The translations under genes were made by a program, and so were the position numbers. The notes beneath the pieces are model-generated. The model had not been told where the DNA came from, did not search any database, and was given only the letters and a program-made list of their open reading frames with translations. A stretch of 64,000 nucleotides of DNA, taken from NCBI GenBank assembly GCA_902524655.1, contig CABZEG010000004.1, forward strand, positions 1 through 64,000. Direction: 5' to 3'. The first letter of the stretch is position 1; each line of letters begins with the position of its first letter. Positions 42,963-53,642 of this stretch are shown one piece after another. The DNA is from an uncultured Alphaproteobacteria bacterium (lineage in GTDB: Bacteria > Pseudomonadota > Alphaproteobacteria > Rhodobacterales > Rhodobacteraceae).

Positions 42963-44372
42963 ATGGAAGCTATGGTAAAAGGTAGAACTCTATATGACAA
43001 GATTTGGGATAACCATCTTATACAATCAGAAAATGACACTTCTCTGATATACATTGACAGGCATTTAGTGCATGAAGTTACAAGCCCTCAGGCTTTTGAG
43101 GGTCTACGAGAATCTGGAAGGCAAGTTCGTGCTCCTAATAAAACAATTGCGGTACCTGATCATAACGTGGCTACAACATCTGATCGGTTAACTAACTTTG
43201 GAAGTGAAGAAGGTCGAATTCAGCTAGAAACGCTGGATAAGAACGCCAGAGATTTTGGCATTCACTATTATTCTGTTGATGATATCAGACAAGGAATAGT
43301 GCATATAATTGGCCCTGAACAAGGCTGGACCTTGCCAGGTATGACAATTGTTTGTGGGGATAGCCATACAGCAACGCATGGAGCTTTTGGTGCATTAGCA
43401 CACGGCATAGGTACATCCGAAGTGGAGCATGTCCTTGCAACGCAGACATTAATTCAGCAGAAGTCAAAAAATATGAAGGTGGAAGTCTCTGGAGACGTGG
43501 GAAATGGGGTGACAGCAAAGGATATCACATTAACAATAATTGGAAAAACAGGTACAGCAGGTGGTACTGGACATGTTATTGAATACTGTGGCAATGCTAT
43601 TGAAAGTCTCTCAATGGAAGGACGAATGACCGTTTGCAATATGGCTATTGAAGGTGGAGCGAGAGCTGGGTTGATAGCCCCTGACCAAAAGACCTTAGAC
43701 TATGTGAAGGGGAGACCACATTCACCAAAAGGTGAAAAATGGGATAAGGCTGTAAAGTTTTGGAAAACGCTTTTTTCCGACCCAGATGCGTATTTTGATA
43801 AAGAAATTTTTCTAAAAGCGGAGGACATTGCGCCCGTTGTTACATGGGGAACGAGTCCAGAGGATGTCCTTCCTATCACAGATTATGTACCGAGCCCTGA
43901 TAATTTTCAGGGAAGTAAAGTAGAAGCGGCTAAACGATCTCTTGAATACATGGGGTTAAGGCCAGGCCAGAAATTGCAAGATATAGAAGTTGATGCCGTT
44001 TTTATTGGTTCATGTACCAACGGACGAATAGAGGACTTAAGAGAAGTAGAAAAGATTGTTAAAGGAAAAAAAGTAAAGAGTGGGATAAGGGCTATGGTCG
44101 TGCCAGGATCAGGATTAGTCAAAAAACAGGCGGAAGAAGAAGGAATAGCCAATTCACTAAAAGAGGCTGGTTTCGATTGGAGGATGCCAGGTTGTTCAAT
44201 GTGTCTAGCAATGAATCCTGATCAGTTGTTGCCTGAGGAAAGATGCGCGGCGACGTCTAATAGAAATTTTGAAGGACGACAAGGGCGTGGGGGCCGCACT
44301 CATTTAATGAGCCCCGCAATGGCAGCAGCCGCAGCAATAACTGGTCGATTGACTGATGTGAGAGATATTTAG
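42963..44372 (+). CDS. leuC: 3-isopropylmalate dehydratase large subunit
   Basis: [81 protein letters not shown]. Alternative start at 42972. Confidence 0.97.
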   Translation: MEAMVKGRTLYDKIWDNHLIQSENDTSLIYIDRHLVHEVTSPQAFEGLRESGRQVRAPNKTIAVPDHNVATTSDRLTNFGSEEGRIQLETLDKNARDFGIHYYSVDDIRQGIVHIIGPEQGWTLPGMTIVCGDSHTATHGAFGALAHGIGTSEVEHVLATQTLIQQKSKNMKVEVSGDVGNGVTAKDITLTIIGKTGTAGGTGHVIEYCGNAIESLSMEGRMTVCNMAIEGGARAGLIAPDQKTLDYVKGRPHSPKGEKWDKAVKFWKTLFSDPDAYFDKEIFLKAEDIAPVVTWGTSPEDVLPITDYVPSPDNFQGSKVEAAKRSLEYMGLRPGQKLQDIEVDAVFIGSCTNGRIEDLREVEKIVKGKKVKSGIRAMVVPGSGLVKKQAEEEGIANSLKEAGFDWRMPGCSMCLAMNPDQLLPEERCAATSNRNFEGRQGRGGRTHLMSPAMAAAAAITGRLTDVRDI

Positions 44373-44384
44373 TGAAAGAGTCAA

Positions 44385-44990
44385 ATGGAAAAGTTTAATA
44401 TACTTGAAGGCATCGCAGCTCCTATGCCGTTAATAAATATCGATACTGATATGTTAATACCAAAACAGTTCCTTAAAACAATTAAAAGGACAGGGCTTGG
44501 CGAGAACCTTTTTTTTGAAATGCGTTACGATCAAAATGGAGATGAAATAAAAGATTTTATCCTAAATAATGAACATTATTCAAAAGCCTCAATTATAGTA
44601 GGTGGGGCCAACTTTGGGTGTGGTTCTTCAAGGGAGCATGCACCTTGGGCCTTAAAAGATTTTGGGATTAAGTGCATAATATCAACAAGTTTCGCAGACA
44701 TTTTTTTTAATAATTGCTTCAAGAATGGCATACTTCCGATCGTTGTGTCTGAAGATTTGCACCAAAGACTTCTTCAGGACGCAGAAATGGAAACAACATC
44801 CATCATGAAAATTGATCTCGAAAATCAGAAGATCATTCGCAACAACGGAGACGAACTGGACTTTGAAGTTGACGAGTTTAAGAAGTATTGCTTGTTAAAT
44901 GGGTTAGACGATATCGGATTAACACTCAAGAGTGTAGAAAAAATAAGCAGCTTTGAAAAAGAATATTCTGATAAATATAGCTGGTCATGA
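44385..44990 (+). CDS. leuD: 3-isopropylmalate dehydratase small subunit
   Basis: [74 protein letters not shown]. Confidence 0.97.
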   Translation: MEKFNILEGIAAPMPLINIDTDMLIPKQFLKTIKRTGLGENLFFEMRYDQNGDEIKDFILNNEHYSKASIIVGGANFGCGSSREHAPWALKDFGIKCIISTSFADIFFNNCFKNGILPIVVSEDLHQRLLQDAEMETTSIMKIDLENQKIIRNNGDELDFEVDEFKKYCLLNGLDDIGLTLKSVEKISSFEKEYSDKYSWS

Positions 44991-45000
44991 AAAGGTATAA

Positions 45001-46101
45001 TTGATGTATTCTCTGCTTATTCTTCCAGGAGATGGAATTGGTCCAGAGGTGATGACTGAGGTTAAGCGTGTAATTTCTTGGTTCCATGATAAGCGCAACT
45101 TAAAACTAGATATTGAAGAAGGTTTAGTTGGTGGAGCGTCTTATGATAAACACGGTGTGCCTCTTACGGAAGAAATTTTAAAAAAAGCATTAGGAGTGGA
45201 TGCTGTTTTGCTGGGGGCGGTCGGTGGCCCTAATTACGATAATCTAAGTTTCGATTTGAAACCAGAACGAGCGCTATTGAGACTTAGGAAAGAACTTGAT
45301 TTATTTGCCAATATCCGACCCGCTCAATGTTTTGATGCACTGGCCTCTTTCTCGTCACTCAAGAAAGAAATAGTTTCTGGACTGGATATTGTTATTGTAA
45401 GAGAGCTTACATCGGGGATTTATTTTGGAGAACCTCGTGGAATTCATACTGATGGCTTAAATGAGAGAGTTGGTATAAATACACAAAGATATACTGAATC
45501 AGAAATACGAAGGGTTGCAATAAGTGCCTTTGAACTTGCTTTAAAGAGAAATAAAAAATTATGCTCTATGGAAAAAGCCAATGTGATGGAGAGTGGTGTT
45601 CTATGGCGAGATATTGTTAATGAGGTTCATGTTGATTATCAGGATGTAGAGCTCAGCCATATGTATGCTGACAATGGAGCGATGCAATTGGTTAGAGATC
45701 CTAAACAGTTTGATGTGATTGTAACAGATAATCTTTTTGGAGATATACTATCCGATTGTGCTGCTATGCTAACAGGCAGTTTGGGAATGCTACCATCTGC
45801 AAGCTTGGGAAATAAAAAAGAAAATGGCTTGCCTCGAGCTATGTATGAACCAGTACATGGATCAGCACCAGATATTTCTGGTCAGGAAATGGCTAATCCG
45901 ATAGCGTGTATTTTAAGCTTTTCAATGGCTTTAAGGTATTCATTTTCAGACACACAGAATGCTAATCTTCTCGAGCAATCTATAGAAAAGGTACTTGCGA
46001 AAGGGTACAGAACTCCTGATTTAATGATGGGTGATCGAGGACATCTGTGTAAAACTAGTGAAATGACCGATAAAATACTAGAGGAGCTAGAGTCAGGCTA
46101 G
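45001..46101 (+). CDS. leuB: 3-isopropylmalate dehydrogenase
   Basis: [90 protein letters not shown]. Confidence 0.97.
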   Translation: MMYSLLILPGDGIGPEVMTEVKRVISWFHDKRNLKLDIEEGLVGGASYDKHGVPLTEEILKKALGVDAVLLGAVGGPNYDNLSFDLKPERALLRLRKELDLFANIRPAQCFDALASFSSLKKEIVSGLDIVIVRELTSGIYFGEPRGIHTDGLNERVGINTQRYTESEIRRVAISAFELALKRNKKLCSMEKANVMESGVLWRDIVNEVHVDYQDVELSHMYADNGAMQLVRDPKQFDVIVTDNLFGDILSDCAAMLTGSLGMLPSASLGNKKENGLPRAMYEPVHGSAPDISGQEMANPIACILSFSMALRYSFSDTQNANLLEQSIEKVLAKGYRTPDLMMGDRGHLCKTSEMTDKILEELESG

Positions 46102-46104
46102 TAG

Positions 46105-46872
46105 CTATCGGCCCATCCAACCACCGTCTACATTTATCAGTTCCCCATTTACATAGTCTGATGCATCAGAAGCTAAGTAAACAGCAGCTCCCGCCATATC
46201 GTCTATGGTACCCCATCTTTTCATAGGAATTCTCGCCATTAGGTCAGCTGACCTACTTTTATCTTGGCGAAGAGCGGTGGTAATATCCGTGACAACGTAA
46301 CCTGGGGCGATGGAATTAACATTTATTCCCTTATCTGCTAGTTCATTAGATAGAGCTTTTGTAAGTTGCGCAATTCCACCTTTAGAAGCCGTATAGCTGG
46401 GAACAAATAAACCGCCCTGATGAGATAAGATTGATGCTGTAAAAATAATTTTACCCCAGCCTCTTTCAATCATTTTTGAACTAAGTTCCCGTGCAAGAAC
46501 AAACTGAGACGATAGATTGATTTCAATTATTCTATCCCAATGGTCATCATTATGTTCATTCAGCTCAGTTCTAATTAAAGAACCGGCATTACTTACAAGA
46601 ATATTTGGCTCTAAATTTTTTTTACCAAGTTCCTTTAAAAAATTGTGTGTATTCTTTCTTGCGGAAAAGTCACAGTTAAAGCAATGAAAGCTTCTACCGA
46701 TTGACTCAACATATTTTTCGATTTCGCTGCCTTGTCTCAAGGATGAGCTAACCCCAATTATATCAGCTCCAGCCTCAGCTAGGCCCTTGGCAATCCCATA
46801 ACCTATACCCTTGCTGCACCCTGTTACAAGAGCAATTTTCCCATCTAGCTTAAATTTTTCCAAAATTGACAT
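46105..46872 (-). CDS. Short-chain dehydrogenase (gluconate 5-dehydrogenase/KduD-like)
   Basis: ALVTGCSKGIGYGIAKGLAEAGADI; YTASKGGIAQLTKALSNELADKGINVNSIAPGYVVTDIT; GELINVDGGW. Confidence 0.9.
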   Translation of the reverse strand: MSILEKFKLDGKIALVTGCSKGIGYGIAKGLAEAGADIIGVSSSLRQGSEIEKYVESIGRSFHCFNCDFSARKNTHNFLKELGKKNLEPNILVSNAGSLIRTELNEHNDDHWDRIIEINLSSQFVLARELSSKMIERGWGKIIFTASILSHQGGLFVPSYTASKGGIAQLTKALSNELADKGINVNSIAPGYVVTDITTALRQDKSRSADLMARIPMKRWGTIDDMAGAAVYLASDASDYVNGELINVDGGWMGR

Positions 46873-46886
46873 GAATATCTAACCTC

Positions 46887-47624
46887 TTATTTCTCACAAT
46901 ACTCTAAGTATCTTTTTAAATTTTTTTTACCACCGATTAACTCGGTAGCGAATTCTATTATATTGCCTGCGTTTTTTTCAAATTCTCTAAGGCCAGCCTC
47001 CAACCAGCTCTCATTTACTTTTAATAACTCCTTTACCCCTATTTGATTTACTTCTTTAGTCACATTTTCAGTTGGTTTATAATGTTCATTTGATAGCATG
47101 TAGTCCTCATAGATGCTGCGCTGACTAACACCAAAGAGACTTAAAATTAAAGCAGCGGCAAAACCTGTTCGATCTTTTCCTGCTGTGCAATGAAATATTA
47201 TTTTAGAACCAGAATTTTTAAACAATATTTCAAAGAACTCTTTGAAAGTGTCTAAGTTTTCAGAAGTATATTTTCTATAGGCCTGTTTAAAAATCTCATT
47301 CAGATCTTTCTCTCGCGTATTTACCTTATCTAACTTTTTTAATAGTTCGGTCACCTTTGGCTCAACAGGTAAATGAACTCTGTTTTTTAGAAGCTCTCTT
47401 GGGAAGCTAGTTGGATTTTTCTTTGCCTCATTAATACCTCTAAAGTCTATAATTAAAGTTTCTTCATTAGAGATTAGCATTTTTTGAGCTTCAGAGCTTA
47501 GGTTTATAGGTGCTGCACATCTAATAAACAAGTTTTCTTTTATAGCATTATTGGTTTTTGTTTTCTTATTTCCTAAGTCTCGCAAATTGTTAACGAAGCT
47601 TATTTTTTCACTTGATTCGGTCAT
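46887..47624 (-). CDS. Tyrosine/serine protein phosphatase (Y_phosphatase3-like)
   Basis: NLRDLGNKKT N-term and HCTAGKDRTGFAAALIL (CX5R) active site. Confidence 0.88.
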   Translation of the reverse strand: MTESSEKISFVNNLRDLGNKKTKTNNAIKENLFIRCAAPINLSSEAQKMLISNEETLIIDFRGINEAKKNPTSFPRELLKNRVHLPVEPKVTELLKKLDKVNTREKDLNEIFKQAYRKYTSENLDTFKEFFEILFKNSGSKIIFHCTAGKDRTGFAAALILSLFGVSQRSIYEDYMLSNEHYKPTENVTKEVNQIGVKELLKVNESWLEAGLREFEKNAGNIIEFATELIGGKKNLKRYLEYCEK

Positions 47625-47694
47625 GTTATTTATTGTCTTTCCATGTTAGGATAGTTTTTTAAATGAACTTTTATTGGCAACAACGGAGGAAAAA

Positions 47695-48318
47695 TTGACG
47701 GTTATAATAACATCTACTTATAAGCCTCACTCGGGAAAAGCAAGGCTTGTTTTATCAAACATGAAGGAAAATGTTGAAGCGTTTGGTGCTATGGGCATGA
47801 CCTGTAGGATTTCTAGAATAATTTTTGGTCCAGATACTGGATCACTGGTTTTTTCTATTTTTTCTGAAAATTTTAGTGGAGCTATGAAAAATGCAGAAAA
47901 GATTTTTTCTAGTGAAATATGGGCTAAGATTCAAATGCGTTTAGATGATAACCCCTCATCGGAGATCATAATGCAGCCAAACTTATTTAGAACAGTTGCT
48001 GGTGAAATGAGTGCTACCCACAGAGTCATTAACTATAGATGGTATCTTATGAAAAGAGATAAAGTCGTAGAGGCGCTTGAAATGTTTTCTGAAGTAAAGG
48101 GTCTCTGTGAAAAAGTTGATATAAATCCTGTAATGTTAGCACCTGTAACTGGTGATCCCATGAGTAGCCTAGTTGTTATGTATGGTGCAAAATCGCTGGC
48201 TCATGCAGGTGAAGCTTTGGACGGTATGGGTATGGGGCAAGAAATGCAGCAAATCGTTGCAAAGGCGGCAACTCTTGGGGAGCTTTATCGCGCGTGGATC
48301 ACAGTCCCCGCAGACTAA
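47695..48318 (+). CDS. Uncharacterized protein, apparently two tandem alpha/beta (dimeric barrel-like) domains
   Basis: TTG start preceded by GGAGGA; two ~100-aa halves (TVIITSTYKPHSGKARLVLSNMKENVEAFGAMGMTCRI... and HRVINYRWYLMKRDKVVEALEMFSEVKGLCEKVDINPVM...) with similar layout. Confidence 0.6.
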   Translation: MTVIITSTYKPHSGKARLVLSNMKENVEAFGAMGMTCRISRIIFGPDTGSLVFSIFSENFSGAMKNAEKIFSSEIWAKIQMRLDDNPSSEIIMQPNLFRTVAGEMSATHRVINYRWYLMKRDKVVEALEMFSEVKGLCEKVDINPVMLAPVTGDPMSSLVVMYGAKSLAHAGEALDGMGMGQEMQQIVAKAATLGELYRAWITVPAD

Positions 48319-48340
48319 TATTAGCATAGCCTAGTTTTTG

Positions 48341-49801
48341 TTATCGTACAGAAGCTGGGCTGTCTTTTATAAGACCAATATTTAAGCCAATTGCCTCAGA
48401 TAGCTGTCCAGCTGTAAGACCAGCACCATATTGTGAGATTAGGTATCTGGCGCATTGAGTTTGCAGATATACACCACTTCTGAAAGGTGTTTGGGATCCA
48501 GAACTCCAGAGACCGGCTATAATTCCTGCTAAAACGTCACCCATTCCAGCTGTTCCTAGCCATCCATTTGAAAACAAATTTATCCATAGTTTCTTTTCTT
48601 CTGAGACTAAAGTTCCTGGTCCTTTGAGGATCCAGTCTCCACCATATATTTTTTTTAGTTTTGTAATATTAGACCACTTGTCGGAAAATTTGTCTTTAAG
48701 AAGTGTTTTTACCTCTCCCTTATGAGGTGTTCCCACCCAAGGAGCTGTTCTCTTATTTGGCTTTTTTCTAGACAACCAATCCAAACCATCAGCATCAAGA
48801 ATAATTTTAAGATCAGTATTCCATAAGAATTCAATTTCCCTATCAAAACTTTTGCCAAGTCCCGGACCTATAATTGCAATGCGCATATTTTTATCTAAAA
48901 CGGACTGTATATCTTTAATACAAGGATTTATTTGTATAAGCTCTGGAGGCCTTTGTAGCTTGTCGGTATCTGATGCCCAAAATACTTTACCTGCCCCCGA
49001 TCGTAAAGCAGAAATACATGCGAGTATTCCTGCACCTTCCATTGATTTGGAGCCACCAAGACATATTAATGATCCCCTCGTGCCTTTGTGAGCAGATCTA
49101 GATAGACCAGGAAAATGAGTTGTGACTTTGGAAATAGAACTCATATCTGAGCTATAGAAAAAATTATTTATACTCAAATCGTTGAAATAAATCTGACCTG
49201 TGTAATCAGAAGCCTCATCAAAAAATAGCCCAGGCTTTAAGGTTAAAAATGATATAGTAGCAGTCGCTTTAACTAATTTGTCAGAAATACTTCCTTTTGA
49301 ACCGTGAAGACCACTAGGTAAATCTAAAGATAAGATTTTCTTTGTCTCAGAACATTGCAGAAAATTTACAGCTTTTAGGTAGTCGCCTGTAAGGTTTCTG
49401 TTCAAACCTATGCCAAATATGGCATCAATATACCAATCGGCTTTTGGAATTTTGTTTGCATTAAATTTGTGAATATTAATTCCCAGATTAAGACAAAATC
49501 TGTAAGCGGGAGATTTAGGGCGATTTTTGTAGCTAAGGTCAATTACATTGGTTTCAATATTGTCAATTTTCAAAAGGGCAGCTAGGCAAAGACCGTCTTC
49601 ACCATTATTACCTTTTCCTATGAAAATAGTAACAGTGTTTGCTTTAGCATTATCCAGAAATTCTTTTGCCGCTTTTGCAGCTCTAAGCATCAATAGAAAT
49701 GGTGTTGCAAATTTCTCGGAAACTTTGGTGTCTATCAGCCTGGATTTTTCGGATCCGAATAATCTGTAAGAAAAATCAGTTTCCAGTGTCGATTTTTGCA
49801 T
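48341..49801 (-). CDS. nnrD: Bifunctional NAD(P)H-hydrate epimerase / ADP-dependent NAD(P)HX dehydratase
   Basis: N-term epimerase: VTIFIGKGNNGEDGLCLAALL, DAIFGIGLNRNLTGDYL; C-term kinase-like: TRGSLICLGGSKSMEGAGILACISALRSGAGKV, TAGMGDVLAGIIAGLWSSG. Confidence 0.93.
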   Translation of the reverse strand: MQKSTLETDFSYRLFGSEKSRLIDTKVSEKFATPFLLMLRAAKAAKEFLDNAKANTVTIFIGKGNNGEDGLCLAALLKIDNIETNVIDLSYKNRPKSPAYRFCLNLGINIHKFNANKIPKADWYIDAIFGIGLNRNLTGDYLKAVNFLQCSETKKILSLDLPSGLHGSKGSISDKLVKATATISFLTLKPGLFFDEASDYTGQIYFNDLSINNFFYSSDMSSISKVTTHFPGLSRSAHKGTRGSLICLGGSKSMEGAGILACISALRSGAGKVFWASDTDKLQRPPELIQINPCIKDIQSVLDKNMRIAIIGPGLGKSFDREIEFLWNTDLKIILDADGLDWLSRKKPNKRTAPWVGTPHKGEVKTLLKDKFSDKWSNITKLKKIYGGDWILKGPGTLVSEEKKLWINLFSNGWLGTAGMGDVLAGIIAGLWSSGSQTPFRSGVYLQTQCARYLISQYGAGLTAGQLSEAIGLNIGLIKDSPASVR

Positions 49802-49853
49802 AATAAAGTTATATATCGTACTAAGATATTAATAAATACAAATATACTTTAAT

Positions 49854-50720
49854 ATGAAAAGAATTATAGTTCAAACAGAGAGGGGAAACATTTCAACTTG
49901 TTTTTGGAAAGGACCAAAACAAGGACCAGTATTACACTGGGCACACGCTAATGGCTTCAATGGGCAAACATATAGTAGAGTGTTAAGTAAGTTGACATCA
50001 AAATATAACATATACGCCTGGGATACACCTGGATACGGAATGTCTGAGATAGGTGCTTGCTATGATAAAACAAACCCCGTTTTAGGATATTCAAAAGATT
50101 TAGCTGCCTTAATTACAGTGTTGAATGAGAAACATAAGAGCAAAATAGTTCTTGGTGGCCATTCTATCGGTGGCTCGCTTAGTGTGATGGCAAGCAAACT
50201 CTTAAATGATAGAGTAGCAGGTTTAATTTTAGCGGACCCAGTTGTAATAAATTACCATTATAAATACTTCACAAAATTTTTTGGTCCTCTTGGATATGAA
50301 AGCAATACTATAAAACTTTATCGTCAAGCGTTAAAAAAAAGAAGCAAATGGAAAAGCTTTGATGAAGTTTTGAAGTCTTATACAAATAGGGGAATTTTTA
50401 AAACATGGAAAACGGGTTTTCTGTACGATTACCTGTCGGGTGGTACAAAGAAAGACGAAAACGGTGTATCTTTGTCCTGTAATCCAGAAACGGAGGCTGC
50501 TAGTTTCATAAACACGGAGAAAGTTACTACACCGAAGATTATAAAAAATATAAACATACCGGTATTGCTGCTTATTGCTGAATTTGGGAGTACAACAGCT
50601 TCACTAGGTTCATTTAAGAAACTGAAGGATTTAAAGCTAGTTGAAAGAATGCATGGAGGGAGTCACTTTTTCCCTATGGAGCAGCCGGATAAGCTTATTT
50701 CGTTTATTAAAGGCTTTTAA
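49854..50720 (+). CDS. Alpha/beta hydrolase
   Basis: HWAHANGFNGQTYSRVL, YAWDTPGYGMSE, VLGGHSIGGSLSVMAS nucleophile elbow, late His in MHGGSHFFPMEQPD. Confidence 0.9.
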   Translation: MKRIIVQTERGNISTCFWKGPKQGPVLHWAHANGFNGQTYSRVLSKLTSKYNIYAWDTPGYGMSEIGACYDKTNPVLGYSKDLAALITVLNEKHKSKIVLGGHSIGGSLSVMASKLLNDRVAGLILADPVVINYHYKYFTKFFGPLGYESNTIKLYRQALKKRSKWKSFDEVLKSYTNRGIFKTWKTGFLYDYLSGGTKKDENGVSLSCNPETEAASFINTEKVTTPKIIKNINIPVLLLIAEFGSTTASLGSFKKLKDLKLVERMHGGSHFFPMEQPDKLISFIKGF

Positions 50721-50771
50721 TCTTATTGTTAAGCTTTATACTAAAAACGCATTGCAAAGGTGGGATATAAA

Positions 50772-51665
50772 ATGAATAAATTGGAAATTGCTGATCAAAA
50801 CGAATATCAATCAAATTATTTTGCCTTTGAGTTAATAGGGCATGTTGCTCACATAAAGCTCAACAGGCCAGATAAGAGAAATGCAATGAACTGGGATTTC
50901 TGGAGAGATCTACCAAGAATAATTGCGGATATTGATAAAAATTCACTTGCAAGATGTGTTGTTATCTCTTCAACGGGTCCTGTGTTTTCAGCAGGACTGG
51001 ATTTGAGCCTTTTTGGTCAAGATGTTTTTTCAAGCCCTGAGGCAGAAAAAAAGAATGAGAAAGAGTTACAAACCCCCCAAAATTTCATGAACTTTTTATC
51101 TTTTTTGCAAGAATCTATTTCATCCTTACAGAAAGCTAGAATTCCCGTTATTTGTGCGATTCAGGGTGGCTGTATAGGTGGAGGCGTTGACCTGATTTGT
51201 TCTGCGGATATACGACTAGCAACAAAAGATGCCTTTTTTTCAATCAGAGAAACAAAGATTGGCATGGTAGCAGATGTAGGAACATTCCCAAGAATTGTGA
51301 AATTGCTCCCCGAAGGAATTGTCAAGGAATTAGCGTTTACAGGAAGAAACTTTTCAGCTCATGAGGCTAAAGAATATGGATTTATAAATAAGCTATATGA
51401 CGGTCATGAAGCTCTCATCGAAGGAGCATTGGAGATGGCTAAGGAGATAGGATCTAATTCCCCCGCCGCTGTATTTGGTTGTAAGAAGGTTATTGAATTT
51501 TCACGTGACCACACAATTGAAGAGGGATTGGAATGGATAAATATGTGGAATGCATCCATGCTGAGCCAAGCTGAGTTGATGGAAGGATTTCGATCCTATA
51601 AAGATAAGACTGAAGGCAAATTTGCCGAATTACCAAAGCTGAAAGATCACTTTTCAAACAAGTAA
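50772..51665 (+). CDS. Enoyl-CoA hydratase/isomerase family (dienoyl-CoA isomerase-like)
   Basis: VAHIKLNRPDKRNAMNWDFWRDLP; FSAGLDLSLFG; GGCIGGGVDLICSADIRLATKDAFFSIRETKIGMVADVGTFPRI. Confidence 0.92.
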   Translation: MNKLEIADQNEYQSNYFAFELIGHVAHIKLNRPDKRNAMNWDFWRDLPRIIADIDKNSLARCVVISSTGPVFSAGLDLSLFGQDVFSSPEAEKKNEKELQTPQNFMNFLSFLQESISSLQKARIPVICAIQGGCIGGGVDLICSADIRLATKDAFFSIRETKIGMVADVGTFPRIVKLLPEGIVKELAFTGRNFSAHEAKEYGFINKLYDGHEALIEGALEMAKEIGSNSPAAVFGCKKVIEFSRDHTIEEGLEWINMWNASMLSQAELMEGFRSYKDKTEGKFAELPKLKDHFSNK

Positions 51666-51676
51666 AAAGGAAAAGC

Positions 51677-52699
51677 ATGGGATATAACATTGCTGTTTGC
51701 GGTGCCACTGGTAACGTAGGAAGAGAAATGCTTAATATATTGGCTGAGCGCGTGTTTCCAGTGGACGATTTGACTGCTTTAGCTAGTAGAAGGTCTTTAG
51801 GGACTGAATGTTCTTTTGGGGATAAGGTTCTAAAGACAAAAGATCTGGACACTTTTGATTTTAAAGGAGTTGATATTGCACTTTTTGCAATTGGTTCAGA
51901 AGCAACAAAAAAATATGTGAAAAAGGCGACTGATCGAGGTTGCATAGTGATAGACAATTCATCTCTTTTTCGTTACCACCCAGATATCCCCTTAATAGTA
52001 CCTGAGGTAAATCCTAGTGAAATTAAAAATTTCTATAAAAGGAATATTATTGCAAACCCCAACTGTTCAACTGCCCAATTGGTTGTGGCATTAAAACCTT
52101 TACACGATAGAGCGCAAATAAAAAGAGTTGTGGTAACAACATTTCAATCAGTTTCAGGTTCAGGTAAGGAAGCAATGGACGAGCTCTGGGCTCAAACAAA
52201 AGGGTTATACGTACCAGGTCAGGAAGTAGAACCAAAAGCTTACCCTAAACAAATCGCTTTTAATGTAATTCCTCAAATAGATGTGTTTCTTGACGACGGT
52301 CAAACAAAAGAAGAGTGGAAAATGGTTGCTGAAACAAAGAAGATTTTAGACAAGAAGATAAAGCTGACAGCAACATGTGTCAGAGTACCTGTTTTCGTGG
52401 GACACTCTGAGGCAGTAAATATTGAGTTTGAAGATTTTTTAGATGAAGAGGAAGCTAGAGAAATTTTGAGGCAATCTCCAGGCATAATTGTGGTAGATAA
52501 AAGAGAAGAAGGAGGTTATACAACGCCAGTCGAGTGTGCAGGTGATTATGCAACTTTCATAAGCCGAATAAGACAAGACTCCACGACCGAGAATGGTTTA
52601 AGTTTATGGTGTGTGTCCGATAATCTCAGAAAAGGCGCTGCGCTAAATGCAGTGCAAATAGCAGAGCTTTTAGGGAATAAAGTATTAAAAAAAGAATGA
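51677..52699 (+). CDS. asd: Aspartate-semialdehyde dehydrogenase
   Basis: IAVCGATGNVGREMLNILAERVFPVDDLTALASRRSLG; NPNCSTAQLVVALKPLHD catalytic Cys; TCVRVPVFVGHSEAVNIEF. Confidence 0.97.
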   Translation: MGYNIAVCGATGNVGREMLNILAERVFPVDDLTALASRRSLGTECSFGDKVLKTKDLDTFDFKGVDIALFAIGSEATKKYVKKATDRGCIVIDNSSLFRYHPDIPLIVPEVNPSEIKNFYKRNIIANPNCSTAQLVVALKPLHDRAQIKRVVVTTFQSVSGSGKEAMDELWAQTKGLYVPGQEVEPKAYPKQIAFNVIPQIDVFLDDGQTKEEWKMVAETKKILDKKIKLTATCVRVPVFVGHSEAVNIEFEDFLDEEEAREILRQSPGIIVVDKREEGGYTTPVECAGDYATFISRIRQDSTTENGLSLWCVSDNLRKGAALNAVQIAELLGNKVLKKE

Positions 52700-52730
52700 T
52701 AATTAAATGCTTATTTGCTTCAGTAAAAAG

Positions 52731-53642
52731 TTAAAATTGCCTGCTGACGATAAAGTTTGCGATTTGGCGAAGATTTCTTGATCGCTCTTTATAAACAGAA
52801 ACAGCCTCGCAAGCCTCTGATACTAACTCAGTAGCTTTCTTTTTTGAATTATCAATACCTAATTTTGAGACAAAAGTAGCCTTATTTTTGTCATTATCTT
52901 TACCCACTTTTTTTCCTAAGGCTTTAGAAGAACTAGTAACATCTAGGATGTCATCGATAATTTGAAAAGCTAGGCCTACTTTAGAAGCGTATAAGGAGAG
53001 GGGCTCAGAGTTTTCTCCAGCTATTAATGGGCCAACCTCGCAGGACCAAGATATCAGCTTCCCAGTCTTATATTCTTGTAATTTTGAAATTTCATCTATT
53101 TCAAGTTGCTTTTTGGAAGACTCAGCCTCAATATCTAACGCTTGACCTAATACCATACCGGAAGCCCCAGAATTTCTCGCTAATCTCCAAATCAATTTAT
53201 TTTTTATTTTATCTGTAACTCTAAATTGGTCTGCACTAAGAGCTTCAAAAGCCAAACTTTGGAGTGCATCTCCAACCAAAATGGCAGTCGCTTCATTCCA
53301 TTTCCTGTGGATAGTTGGCTGACCTCGTCTCAAATCATCATCGTCCATCGATGGAAGATCATCGTGTACAAGAGAATAAGTATGGATGCACTCAATAGCT
53401 ATAGCACAGAATATAGATATGTCATTTGCAATATTGAAAACTTTTGATGTTTCCATGCACAGTAAAGGCCTTAATCTTTTTCCTTTCCCAAAAAGCGAAT
53501 ACTTAATCGGTTTTTTTAGTAGTCCAAAATTTTTATTTTTTAAAAATTTTTTTAGACTGTGATCAAAATAAAGTGAATTATTTTCGAGCATTGTTTTGAA
53601 GTAAGTTGTGTCAAACTCACTAAAGACTTTACTCATTATCAC
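52731..53642 (-). CDS. ispA: Polyprenyl (farnesyl/geranylgeranyl) diphosphate synthase
   Basis: GKRLRPLLCMETSK, HTYSLVHDDLPSMDDDDLRRGQPTIHRKW (FARM), AFQIIDDILDVT (SARM). Confidence 0.95.
   Translation of the reverse strand: MIMSKVFSEFDTTYFKTMLENNSLYFDHSLKKFLKNKNFGLLKKPIKYSLFGKGKRLRPLLCMETSKVFNIANDISIFCAIAIECIHTYSLVHDDLPSMDDDDLRRGQPTIHRKWNEATAILVGDALQSLAFEALSADQFRVTDKIKNKLIWRLARNSGASGMVLGQALDIEAESSKKQLEIDEISKLQEYKTGKLISWSCEVGPLIAGENSEPLSLYASKVGLAFQIIDDILDVTSSSKALGKKVGKDNDKNKATFVSKLGIDNSKKKATELVSEACEAVSVYKERSRNLRQIANFIVSRQF

Noticed and set aside
51498-51510. TTTTCACGTGACC resembling parS inside an enoyl-CoA hydratase gene
   Set aside because: Only the core CACGTG plus one arm matches; the second arm of the palindrome is degenerate.
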